Origin: a candidate division KSB1 bacterium
GTDB taxonomy: Bacteria; Zhuqueibacterota; Zhuqueibacteria; Thermofontimicrobiales; Thermofontimicrobiaceae
Assembly (NCBI GenBank): GCA_034506395.1
Contig: JAPDPQ010000023.1
Coordinates: forward strand, 18,689-82,688
Direction of reading: 5' to 3'
Length of the DNA stretch: 64,000 nucleotides
Positions 26,809 through 35,960 of the stretch are shown here, one piece after another. The position numbers and the translations under genes were made by a program. Within the stretch, counting starts at the first letter, position 1; every line of letters begins with the position of its first letter. Below the pieces are notes generated by a model that was not told where the DNA came from, did not search any database, and was given only the letters and a program-made list of their open reading frames with translations.

Positions 26809-29130
26809 CTAAAAAATCACGCCGTCATCTTTGCGCATGAACAGCACTGGGATGCCCCAGTCGATGCGGCCGCTTTCCAGATTGACAAACAGCCTTCTTC
26901 GTGCCTCGTCTACCGCGCGATCCACCTGATGTGTTTCAGCCAGGGTGGTGTAGAAATGCTTGGCGAACATCAGCGCGCTGGCATCAGGGATATTGAATTG
27001 CATGGCGACGACAGCCGGGATACCGATTTTCACCAGGCCGTGGGCAACGCCGAAAGAGATATCAGAATTCGCAATAGTGGCCGTTTGGCAGGCATTCAGC
27101 ACCACAAGTCGTACCTGAGCCCCATCCATCAGCGTGCTGAGACGTTCGATATTGAGCAATTCTGGTTTTCCATCTTCTGTTTCAAATACGAGACATCCGC
27201 CTCCCAATGCTTCACAATAACCACCATGTCCGATAAAATGAACGATATCCACGCGATGTGTCAATTCACGCTCTAAACCAGCCAAAGTGGCTGGTTTCAA
27301 AAAGCGAATCCGGAGCAAATCCTGTTTGACCAGCTGTTTCAGTGCTTGCTTGATTAAATTTTTCTCTTGCTCAGCGGCGATAGCAGGATATTGCGGGTCG
27401 GACGGATTGGCGATGATGACCAGCATCCGCAAAGGAGGACTGGTAGTCACTTGCGCTAAAGGATTTTGCACGGCCAAGAAGCGGGTGATCAGCACATTGC
27501 GCTGCAGCGCTAAGAATTCGTGGGATTGCTCGCGATCATAGAGAAATTCCCACGGATAGCATGCCAGATCAGGGGCATCGATGCGGAGCTTGATGCGCAA
27601 TGCAGTTTTTTGGCTGAAAGCAATGCCCAGGCTTTTCTCGAACTGATCGCGCAGTCTGGGCTGGAATAGCGAATTGAACAAATGTCCACCAAATTCTTTG
27701 AGCTGCTTCATATCGAGCTTGAATTGCTGAGCCATTTGTTCGCGGATTTTGTTGATGGTCGATGGCTTCATGGTAAGTTTCATCTCCGCAGAATCTTCGC
27801 CAGCGGGGCTTGCGATCAGCGTGAGCGGATAGCTATCGCTTTTCGCGGTTCGGGGATTAATGGCAATATAGAAATCCAGTGGCAGTACTGGTCGTTGGAT
27901 GGCCTTGCGATGCCAGCGATCATGGTATTTTCGAGTGACCTGATGAGAAAAAATCAAGATCAAAAACGGGACGATTATATAGAATTTCATCCCGAAGCGA
28001 AAGCCAAGTTTCGCAATCAGCAGCATCATGCCTAAGGCAATGAAGTAAAAATACCATTTGTTCGCCCATGAGAATTTTTCTCTGAAGAACAGCATGGCAA
28101 TGATACTCAGAGTCAGTAATAAAAACGCCATGGACAGGCTTTCTAAAATAGCTTCGCGAATGAATTGGTGGTTTAATATCTGGCTGATCAGGCTTGCATA
28201 AACGTAAAGATTTGGGTAAAAGCTGAAATGAGGGCCTGGTTGTTGCTCTTTTGGCTCTGTCGCGTTGCCGATTAACACCAATTTGTCTCTAAATAAGGGA
28301 TCAGCTCGGTCGATATATTGCAGCGCTTGGCTGAATGAGATGCGCTTTGGGGCTAACTCCTCTGGCGGAATAAAGTTGATCAGAGTTTGACAGCGGTTAT
28401 TGATGGGAATCGCCCAGCGATATCCGTTTTTTTGTAAGACAATCTGATCGTCCATTAAAATAACCCCAGTTTCGAAGGGGATATCTAGATAGGTCATGAC
28501 CGCAACAAGCGGCAAGGATGGGTAAAGCGTCTCATTATAACAGAGGATCATTGGGAAGTATTGATCATCGCGGTAGGCGATATCGGTGCTCGTCGTCACA
28601 GCACCGAGCAGCCGAGTGGCATCGAGGAGTCGCTGCATCGGTAACAGGGCGCCGTAGACGATTTGGATGAAATGGTCTGCCGGCAGGGAATGATTGATGT
28701 GCAATTGAAATCGATCTGGAATACTGGCGTGTTTTTCAGCATTCATAAATGCGATGGCATGGATCACCTTGTCGGCCGCAGCTTGAGTGGCAGCAATCAA
28801 TGCTGCATCCTGAGCCGAATCTCGTTCGGTAATGAATAATGCATCCAATGCGATCACTTTGGCATCAAGCCGATGCAAACCAGCAATCAATCGGGCGTAT
28901 TCGGCTCGTTCGTATGCTTGCTCGCCTTCGTCAATTATCAGCAGATGTTCATGTGGTCTTGCTGTCGGAACAAAAAGCTGAAAATAGCAATAGGTCTCCA
29001 CTGTCTCATAAAGTCCATGAACCCAGGGGATTTCGAACAGCAACCCGAGCAGGATGCTGCCGATGATGAACGCCAGCCAGCCAACCAAAAAGGTTTTCAG
29101 CTTTATTCCAAGGATTAACTTTGGTTTCAT
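26809..29130 (-). CDS. CHASE2 sensor - CHAT (caspase-like) membrane protein
   Basis: The 773-residue protein has one N-terminal membrane helix (12-32), a CHASE2-type extracytoplasmic sensor (about 35-325, with LLIIDEGEQAY, KVIALDALF and RDKLVLIGNAT blocks), three more helices (about 333-350, 357-375, 380-396), and a cytoplasmic CHAT domain (about 420-765). The CHAT part has ACYPWEFLYD, then His635 in VHFIGHGG and Cys681 in LNACQTA, the catalytic dyad of this caspase-related peptidase class. CHASE2 usually feeds kinases or cyclases; here the output is a protease-like domain, so an outside signal would be turned into proteolysis. It is last in a same-strand trio, 276 bp after the outer-membrane fusion gene. 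Confidence 0.88.
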   Translation of the reverse strand: MKPKLILGIKLKTFLVGWLAFIIGSILLGLLFEIPWVHGLYETVETYCYFQLFVPTARPHEHLLIIDEGEQAYERAEYARLIAGLHRLDAKVIALDALFITERDSAQDAALIAATQAAADKVIHAIAFMNAEKHASIPDRFQLHINHSLPADHFIQIVYGALLPMQRLLDATRLLGAVTTSTDIAYRDDQYFPMILCYNETLYPSLPLVAVMTYLDIPFETGVILMDDQIVLQKNGYRWAIPINNRCQTLINFIPPEELAPKRISFSQALQYIDRADPLFRDKLVLIGNATEPKEQQPGPHFSFYPNLYVYASLISQILNHQFIREAILESLSMAFLLLTLSIIAMLFFREKFSWANKWYFYFIALGMMLLIAKLGFRFGMKFYIIVPFLILIFSHQVTRKYHDRWHRKAIQRPVLPLDFYIAINPRTAKSDSYPLTLIASPAGEDSAEMKLTMKPSTINKIREQMAQQFKLDMKQLKEFGGHLFNSLFQPRLRDQFEKSLGIAFSQKTALRIKLRIDAPDLACYPWEFLYDREQSHEFLALQRNVLITRFLAVQNPLAQVTTSPPLRMLVIIANPSDPQYPAIAAEQEKNLIKQALKQLVKQDLLRIRFLKPATLAGLERELTHRVDIVHFIGHGGYCEALGGGCLVFETEDGKPELLNIERLSTLMDGAQVRLVVLNACQTATIANSDISFGVAHGLVKIGIPAVVAMQFNIPDASALMFAKHFYTTLAETHQVDRAVDEARRRLFVNLESGRIDWGIPVLFMRKDDGVIF

Positions 29131-29406
29131 GAGATGCTCAGCTTCGAATAATCAAATCAGGTGGAGTCCTTCCGCCCGTTGGCCCTGTGCATCCGCGGAA
29201 ACGCCCGAATGGAGATCAGTTGTCATTTTAATCCGTCAGTTGAACATGCGTATCTAACGAAGCGATTAAATGGCGAAATTAGGTCATTCTGAAGCGCGAA
29301 GCGCCGAAGGGTCCTTTGGATAAGCGCAAATCGCTTCGGTCGCGCATCATGATATTGCGCCTTTAGTTAACGGCCATGGCCAATGAGTGGATGGGCGAAA
29401 TCTGGC
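29131..29406. other. Gap between the outer-membrane fusion gene and the CHASE2-CHAT gene
   Basis: This 276-bp gap contains a GTCATTC-type element with a GC-rich stem (29283-29320) and a second GCGCAAATCGCTTCGGTCGCGC stretch at 29325-29344. These could attenuate or process the trio transcript. Confidence 0.4.
29283..29320 (+). repeat. Short dispersed GTCATTC-type element
   Basis: GTCATTCTGAAGCGCGAAGC followed by GCCGAAGGGTCCTTTG is a longer relative of the element at 16425, with the same GTCATTC start and a GGGTCCTTT end. GCGC/GCGC and CTTCG motifs give it folding potential. Confidence 0.5.
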
Positions 29407-32010
29407 TTACTTCATTTCGGCCCACCAGAGCAAATACCCGCGGTCTGGATCAGGGCCGCGCTTAACTGCTCGTTGCTCCAGACGAGCCCCTTTGAGTGGC
29501 TTATTGAATAAGTGCTGCGCTGCACTGGTTCGGATGAATTTTGCAATTGCCGACATTTTCTGTTTGAGTTCGGATTTAAAATCCGCCTTATCTGCCCATT
29601 CGATCGACTCTTTTGGGATGCCTATCAGATCCATTGCTGACTGGGCGTCGCTTTTTAATAGATTAAAAGCTTGCTGGAGCCATTGCTCTGATTGTTGTTG
29701 GAGCTTGAAACTATCCCCAGTTGCATCCGACTTCCAGAGCTGATATAAAATGGCCAAATTCAAGGCAGTCCCAGCACTATCGGGTTGAAGAGCGGCTGCT
29801 TTGCGATAATGCTGCTCAGCCGATGGATATCCTCCTAAGATCGCTTCAACATTGCCGAGATTATTAAGCGCTGCGAAATTCTGGTTGTCGCGATCGAGCA
29901 TTTTTAAGAACTGCTGCTTGGCTTCAAACAAAGAATCTTGTTGTGCCAAAATGATCCCCAGCTTATTGCGCAATTTCAAGTTGCCGGGATTTTTTTTCAA
30001 GGCCTCCTGATAGCGGCCAACAACTGTGACCGTGCGCAAATTTTCAATGGCGCTGAAATCGTTACCCAGCAGATGTTGCAGCTCGCTGCGATCTGGGAGC
30101 GCTGGGACTAAAGATTGCAGGTCCTGAGGCAAAGCGCTCAGGTAGATGCCCTCCACATCGCTGACCATCACGATTTGAACTTCTCCCTCCTTCAAAGCTG
30201 TGCGATATTTCCGTCCCGCTTCCTGCCACGCATTCAGAAACGGCTGGCCGATCCATGTCACTTCCACGGGAATCCATAGGGAATTATTTCTGACCACGAC
30301 GAGCGTATCGCCCACGGGCAAGACTCCCCAATTCCGAGCATGAATGCCCGAATCGAACATCAATGTAATATGGCCTGGCATACTGAGCAGAGCTGTTCGG
30401 ATGCCGCAATGCTCCAACAATGAGGCGTAGAGCACAGTGAGATCGTCACAGTCGCCGCATCGCTGATCTAATGTCTCCGCAGGATATTTGATGTAATCCA
30501 CCTGCTGGCGATCGGCACGAAGTGACGAGAACGGGTTATCGGGATCTTCCCGATATTTCATGCCGATAACTCCTAAGGCATCGAATAGGGTGGCGGCTGT
30601 GTAAATATTACCCAACTCGAGCTCCGAACGATAGGGCAATTCACTGGTGGCTGCCATGGAAAACAGCCTAACCATCCGATCCATCCGGGTAATGAAGGCC
30701 GCCGCTTTGCTAGGATCGTCCCAAGTGGTAGCGCCGCGACCGTAGAGCAGGAACTTTTTAGTGGCTTCAGCAAATCTGTTTTCATTTTTAAGGGTGTATT
30801 CTGCCCGAATTTTCAACTGGCGAAAAGCCGACTCACGTTGCTGCAGCACGGCCTCAGAAAGAACCACTTTAATATCGAAACGCTGTTTTTCAAATGGTCG
30901 AATAACCAGGCGTTCCTGAGTCGGTACATCGGACAAGCCAGGCACGGTGATGCTTACTGTCATTGGAAGCTCTTTGTCAAAATCATTGCGAATGGTGACG
31001 CTTCCAATTGGTTTGTTGGCATAGGTCTTATAAAATGAAGCATACATGTCGTCCAGCTCAATATCTGATAATTTGACTGGCGAGACCGTGGTGAACAGTC
31101 CCAGAGAAAAAACATGGGTCGGTGATAGGGTAGGGGGAATGATATAGGCGTAATCCAATTGAGTACCAAGATAGGGGAGTTTCAAACTGGTACCGAAGCT
31201 ATAGGTGTTTGGTTCTTTCGTTTGCAAGTCTTTTTGGATTCCAGCTCGAACTGCCAGGTGTTCCGCTAACCAAGCCTCAACGCCGAGGTGAACCCGATCG
31301 TCAATATCCAGGGCGAGCAATGCCTCGTTCAATGAAAGCCATTTCATCCGAATTTGTTCTGGAGGAAAGAATGCTAATCCAAAGTGAAAATTCTGCGGAA
31401 AAATTTTTTCGGCCTTGCTGGATCCCGAATACCTCACTGATGTCCCATGCAAATCATATCCCATAATGCCAAAGTTAATCTGCCTCAGCCACTGGTTCGG
31501 CGCCAGTTGCAAGCAATACAAACCTCCCAAATCGAATCCAAAACCATTGGCTGTAGCGATCATATAATTATCAAGGCTGGAACTGATGTGCACATATTTC
31601 AAATTCATCCCAATGAACAAGTTTTTCATCACCTTGGTGCCCAATGAGAATGTAGCTTTGCTTTGAAGAAACTGTAATTCCGGATCATCATAGCCATAGT
31701 GAAAATAATTTAAGCCGAGGATCTGGCGATCGGTAATGGGGTACACGAAACTGAGATAAGCGTTCTTCAACCCCGAGATGTTATAAGGATTGGCAAACAT
31801 GCTATTGATTTCCATGTGGCGCAGGGACGGCAGACCGGCTGGGTTCCAATACGCGGCATTTCCGTCATCGGCAATAGCGACAAAAGTCTCACCGAGGCCC
31901 AAGGGCCTTGCGCCGACAAACACCTGATTCCGCGCTTGAGCATTCAAATGGGTTGAACTAACTGAGAAGCTATAAAACGTCAGGAAAATGATGAAAATTT
32001 GCTTTTTCAT
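29407..32010 (-). CDS. PorV/PorQ-like outer-membrane protein fused to transglutaminase-like and TPR domains
   Basis: The protein (867 residues from the ATG at 32010, chosen because it begins a clean signal peptide) has three parts. Residues about 25-320 look like a PorV/PorQ/UPF0164 outer-membrane barrel (VGARPLGLGETFVAIADDGNAAYWNPAGL). Residues about 320-470 are beta-rich with no family I know. Residues about 480-600 carry a transglutaminase-like core with Cys521 in RCGDCDDLTVLYASLL and the His in MPGHITLMFD. From about 660 there are TPR repeats (NKLGIILAQQDSLFEA, ALNNLGNVEAILG). The start is six bases from the stop of the upstream propeller gene, so they are cotranscribed. PorV relatives assist type IX secretion. 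The substrate of the transglutaminase-like part (cross-linker or protease) is unknown. Confidence 0.8.
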   Translation of the reverse strand: MKKQIFIIFLTFYSFSVSSTHLNAQARNQVFVGARPLGLGETFVAIADDGNAAYWNPAGLPSLRHMEINSMFANPYNISGLKNAYLSFVYPITDRQILGLNYFHYGYDDPELQFLQSKATFSLGTKVMKNLFIGMNLKYVHISSSLDNYMIATANGFGFDLGGLYCLQLAPNQWLRQINFGIMGYDLHGTSVRYSGSSKAEKIFPQNFHFGLAFFPPEQIRMKWLSLNEALLALDIDDRVHLGVEAWLAEHLAVRAGIQKDLQTKEPNTYSFGTSLKLPYLGTQLDYAYIIPPTLSPTHVFSLGLFTTVSPVKLSDIELDDMYASFYKTYANKPIGSVTIRNDFDKELPMTVSITVPGLSDVPTQERLVIRPFEKQRFDIKVVLSEAVLQQRESAFRQLKIRAEYTLKNENRFAEATKKFLLYGRGATTWDDPSKAAAFITRMDRMVRLFSMAATSELPYRSELELGNIYTAATLFDALGVIGMKYREDPDNPFSSLRADRQQVDYIKYPAETLDQRCGDCDDLTVLYASLLEHCGIRTALLSMPGHITLMFDSGIHARNWGVLPVGDTLVVVRNNSLWIPVEVTWIGQPFLNAWQEAGRKYRTALKEGEVQIVMVSDVEGIYLSALPQDLQSLVPALPDRSELQHLLGNDFSAIENLRTVTVVGRYQEALKKNPGNLKLRNKLGIILAQQDSLFEAKQQFLKMLDRDNQNFAALNNLGNVEAILGGYPSAEQHYRKAAALQPDSAGTALNLAILYQLWKSDATGDSFKLQQQSEQWLQQAFNLLKSDAQSAMDLIGIPKESIEWADKADFKSELKQKMSAIAKFIRTSAAQHLFNKPLKGARLEQRAVKRGPDPDRGYLLWWAEMK

Positions 32011-32049
32011 TTTTGTCTCAAAATGATGAGAAGCTCGTGCCATACCGTA

Positions 32050-35000
32050 TTAATATTTGTTCGAGATCACTACGGTTTTGGACTCTAATTTGCCCCGAGC
32101 TTGAACCGTAACGATATATAAGCCGCTGACACAAAATTCGCCCCATTGATCTTTGCCATCCCAATATACCACGTTGCTGCCATAGGCCATCCATTGGTTT
32201 TCTGTCAGGTAGCGGACGAGTCGTCCAGCGGCGTTATAAATTTTGATGGTCACAGGCGCTTGCTCGCCCAAGTCGAACGAGATGGCGGTTTGCGAGTCAT
32301 ACCCGCCCCCTTGGGGTGAAAAGATGCGCGGCTGACAATTGACATTGGCAATGGAAACCCGAACGCCCCGCGTTAAATCGCAATACAGCGCAAAAATGCC
32401 CAGCGTCGTGCTGGCAGTCGTAATCTTCTTTTCGTCACGCGAGATCGTCCCACCCAGTCGATGCCAGGATTTTGTCGCTGGGATGAAGCGATAGATACCG
32501 AGGGCATTGATCAGGCTATCGTTGATTGACAGATTTCGAAAGTTGATCGATAGGGTAATTGGTTTACTGAGTACGAGATCTGTTGGCGCTAATTTATAAC
32601 AGCCAGCAATGAATTGAATCTGTGGGCTCTGAATTAGATCGGAGGAAGCCAGGGTCGTATCTTTGACATAAATCTGACGATCTCGCTCCAAAGCATTCGG
32701 AGGGACGTACAGCGTGATTAGTGCAGCGGCACTGCCCAGCCGGCCGCCATGTGGGGCATGGATGGCCTTGCACGCGCTGACGATTTCGACCGGCACAAAT
32801 TCCTGGCTGACATGTTCCAATTTGTCGCGGCCCAAAAGATGGAGCCAGTAATTTCCATTGGCTAAGCCTTCAGTATGCCAGATCGCCAGTGTATCGTTTC
32901 GAATTTCGCGACTTTGTTCTTGCTTGTAACTGAATCGGTCGTCAAACCATTGTGGTGATTGTTGTATCACCGCATAACGGAGTTGAAAACTTTCGAGATC
33001 GCGGCCTGGAGAGTTATCGTATGCAGACCCAATGATGGCGACATCGCCAGCAATGACATCCTGGGAGCGAGGGGAAATAATCGTAATCGTGGGCGGCGTA
33101 ATATCTACCTCAAAGTTCCTCGTCAGCGGTTTTTCAGCCACGTTACCCCAGGCATCCCGTGGCAACACACTGAAGCTATAACGACCATTCGTGGAAATGG
33201 TCGGCGTGACAATTGTTTGTTGCTGAAAATCTGATGAGTCGCCTGAGATCATGGCTCGAGTGGAATCAAACAAATACCAGGCAAATTTCACCCGGCCGAG
33301 TTCATTGCTGCGATCGATTCCGCTAAACATGAATAGCGGATTGGAAATGCCGATGAGTTCATCCTGTTGTGGCGCTACGATGAAAAACGCCTTGGGCGGC
33401 TTGCGATCTGGCCGGAGCCGGCTTAGGCCGGCTTCTTTTGTCCCAAACCAGAGATCACCGCTGAAAGATTCGACGATCGCAGTGATAAAATCTGATTGCA
33501 ATCCGCAGGTTACCGAGAAATTGGCCCATTCCCCTCGATAAAAACGGCTGGCCCCTGAGCTCGTCCCGACCCAGATTGCGCCATCAGATGATTCGTACAG
33601 CGCATGGATCGATTCTGAAGCCAATTGCTCTCGGAAACTGGTCCAGACACCCTCTTGAAGTCGTTTCACACCTTTCTCATAAGTGCCAACCCATAGGGCG
33701 CCATCCGAAGCAACCAATAGCGTGCGAATATCATTGTCTGCCCAGCTCCCTGGGACCGAAACCTTGGTCATGATGCCGTCTCGATATCGGGTTAGACCGT
33801 TCGCAGTGCCAAACCATATTGCGCCATTTTGATCCTCCACAATAGCAGTGACGAAATCGCTCGATAGACCGTCGCTTGTGGTGAACCATTGCCATTTCCC
33901 TTGATAGTAATAGCTTGCACCTTTTGCGGTAGCGAACCACAGCTCACCGCGCGAGGTGGCAAGCGCGGCATTGACCTGATTGCTGCTCAAGCCGCTTTCT
34001 TTGGTAAAATTTTGCCAAACACCTTTCGCTAAACGGCTCACTCCGCTATCCGTGCAAATCCATACAGCCTGATCATAGGCTTCGATGATGGACCTCACTT
34101 TATTATTCACTAGGCCATTAGCTTTTGTAATTTTGGTCCATTTGTCTTGCGAAAATCGACTGATCCCCGCGGTCGTTCCTACCCAGATTGAACCATCTGA
34201 TGTCTGCAAGAGTGCCGTGATCGAATTGCAGATCAATCCATTTTCAGATGTGAAACATTGGCAGAGAGCTGGCTGCAATCGGCTTACCCCACCAGAAATG
34301 CCTAAGCTCCCGATCGCGCTGAACCAGATGGCCTCATCGGCTGATTCGACAATAGCAGTAATGTGATTTGCCACCAAGCCATCACTCATCGTGTAGTTTT
34401 TCCAACTGCCATTTCGATAGCGACTTACACCATTCGAGGTACCAATCCACAACGATCGATCTGAGGCTTCAGCGATTGCGGTGACATTGTCGCTGACCAG
34501 ACCGTTGGCTGTAGTGAACGTTGTCCAAGATCCATTTTCATAACGACTCACGCCAGATGAGGTACCGAACCACAACGCCCCATCCGAAGCCTGTAAGATG
34601 GCGGAGATCTGATTATCGGCCAAGCCCATGTCCGCAGTAAGCGTGGTCCATTGCCCGTTACGAAATTGGCTTACTCCCGCGCCATAGGTACCGAACCACA
34701 TTGTCCCATCACTCGTCTCCGTGATAGCGAAGACACGATTCGACGCCAATCCATTGCTGGTGGTGAAACGCGACCACTGGCCTTGAAAGTAGCGGCTCAC
34801 GCCTCCTCCATCGGTGCCGAACCATAAGGCGCCGTCGTGCGATGAGAAAATCGCCCGAATTGGATAATTTGGCAAACCGTTGTTTGGTGCAAAGTTTGTC
34901 CACTGGCCAAAATAAAAGCTGATGGCCCCCGCATCGCTCCCGAACCAGATTGCACCATCTCGGGCCTCACAAATGGCATGGATATTATCATTTATGAGTC

Positions 35001-35232
35001 CAGCGCGAAACTTGGTCCATTTTCCCTGATGAAAACTGCTAATGCCATAAGCTGTCCCAAACCACAGGGTCCCATCAGATGCCTCCAGCATTGCGTTCAC
35101 AAAATCGGATGCGAGCCCATCCGAGGTACCGAAGCGGGTCCAGATGTCCTCAGATGGTTGTGCAAAGTTCAATTTGGATAAACAGAATAGCAGGAGGATC
35201 AATATAGGCGATTTTATTAGCTTGTAAGTCAT
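32050..35232 (-). CDS. Secreted 14-repeat Reg_prop propeller protein with FlgD-like tail
   Basis: The 1060-residue protein has a signal peptide (about 1-24, ending NFAQ), then 14 repeats of about 42 residues with the pattern xLWFGTxxGVSRYxxGxW to about residue 620. Fourteen repeats equal two seven-bladed propellers, the number in the sensor half of hybrid two-component systems. An Ig-like segment resembling the Y_Y_Y domain follows (about 630-720), then further beta domains, and a FlgD-like Ig tail (about 965-1060; PVTIKIYNAAGRLVRYL, GLYIVTVQ) typical of exported proteins in this lineage. There is no kinase or membrane anchor. It starts a trio with the outer-membrane fusion and CHASE2-CHAT genes. 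Probably a ligand-binding or surface protein. Confidence 0.85.
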   Translation of the reverse strand: MTYKLIKSPILILLLFCLSKLNFAQPSEDIWTRFGTSDGLASDFVNAMLEASDGTLWFGTAYGISSFHQGKWTKFRAGLINDNIHAICEARDGAIWFGSDAGAISFYFGQWTNFAPNNGLPNYPIRAIFSSHDGALWFGTDGGGVSRYFQGQWSRFTTSNGLASNRVFAITETSDGTMWFGTYGAGVSQFRNGQWTTLTADMGLADNQISAILQASDGALWFGTSSGVSRYENGSWTTFTTANGLVSDNVTAIAEASDRSLWIGTSNGVSRYRNGSWKNYTMSDGLVANHITAIVESADEAIWFSAIGSLGISGGVSRLQPALCQCFTSENGLICNSITALLQTSDGSIWVGTTAGISRFSQDKWTKITKANGLVNNKVRSIIEAYDQAVWICTDSGVSRLAKGVWQNFTKESGLSSNQVNAALATSRGELWFATAKGASYYYQGKWQWFTTSDGLSSDFVTAIVEDQNGAIWFGTANGLTRYRDGIMTKVSVPGSWADNDIRTLLVASDGALWVGTYEKGVKRLQEGVWTSFREQLASESIHALYESSDGAIWVGTSSGASRFYRGEWANFSVTCGLQSDFITAIVESFSGDLWFGTKEAGLSRLRPDRKPPKAFFIVAPQQDELIGISNPLFMFSGIDRSNELGRVKFAWYLFDSTRAMISGDSSDFQQQTIVTPTISTNGRYSFSVLPRDAWGNVAEKPLTRNFEVDITPPTITIISPRSQDVIAGDVAIIGSAYDNSPGRDLESFQLRYAVIQQSPQWFDDRFSYKQEQSREIRNDTLAIWHTEGLANGNYWLHLLGRDKLEHVSQEFVPVEIVSACKAIHAPHGGRLGSAAALITLYVPPNALERDRQIYVKDTTLASSDLIQSPQIQFIAGCYKLAPTDLVLSKPITLSINFRNLSINDSLINALGIYRFIPATKSWHRLGGTISRDEKKITTASTTLGIFALYCDLTRGVRVSIANVNCQPRIFSPQGGGYDSQTAISFDLGEQAPVTIKIYNAAGRLVRYLTENQWMAYGSNVVYWDGKDQWGEFCVSGLYIVTVQARGKLESKTVVISNKY

Positions 35233-35960
35233 ACCGCGGTTCCCGCCAATCAGTAAGTTTATGGCTGAACATAACCAAATTTATTTTCGTTGTTCGACTC
35301 AGCCGCTGCCCCAAATGAAAAAACGCCGAAGCTCTGTTTCATCTTTCAAGCGGCAGTCCCCAGTGGGACGATAACTTAAAGGATGAGAATGAAATACCAG
35401 AAATTGCACGTTTCGTCTGAGGTAAAGACTTCGATATTTCTGTTTAATCGCGAAACCGGATGATTCTTAGTCTCTAACCCAATTGATGGAATTCCAATGT
35501 TCAATAATCAGCAGAAACAATTCCAGCATCTATTTTTTTATTCAACCAGAGTAGTTTCCAGGTGAGTTAATGCAGATGTTTGCGAGAATTAAATTAATCA
35601 ATTTATATCAGAAAGTCAATGATTATTTCGCAGAAGGAAAAATTTTGCCGGCCAATGATCGAACCACCCAATGAAAAGATTGCTCTGCAACTACTGATTG
35701 GATGATATGCGCATGTCAGATCTGGGGGTCAGAATAAATGAAAAAAAGCTCCCATGAACCCAAAGTTCAATGAGTTCGCAGGAGCTTTCGATACCCAAGA
35801 AGATGTTGCCGAGTTCAAATATGCATCAATAAAATATGGCTTAACGAATTGAAAGATTCAAAATAAACCAGCCATATTTGGTCTGAATCAATTTTAAAAA
35901 CCCTCGATTGATGCGTCAAGGCATGAAGCGATGTAAAATAGGGCGATTATTTATATTTCG
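35233..35960. other. Intergenic region, 728 bp
   Basis: It holds the minus-strand terminator of the V-ATPase operon (35742-35788), a small GTCCC-CAGT-GGGAC palindrome near 35356, and presumably the promoter of the propeller gene, which could not be placed. No gene seen. Confidence 0.5.
35742..35788 (-). terminator. Intrinsic terminator of the V-ATPase operon
   Basis: Read on the minus strand, AAAGCTCC pairs with GGAGCTTT, extended inward by GAAC/GTTC, and runs directly into seven T. It is about 170 bp past the stop of the K-subunit gene and in the right orientation. Confidence 0.7.

Noticed and set aside
26620..27276. A 218-residue plus-strand frame
   Set aside because: It overlaps the CHAT-encoding end of the minus-strand gene by 468 bp and its protein has no domain; the CHAT assignment is secure.
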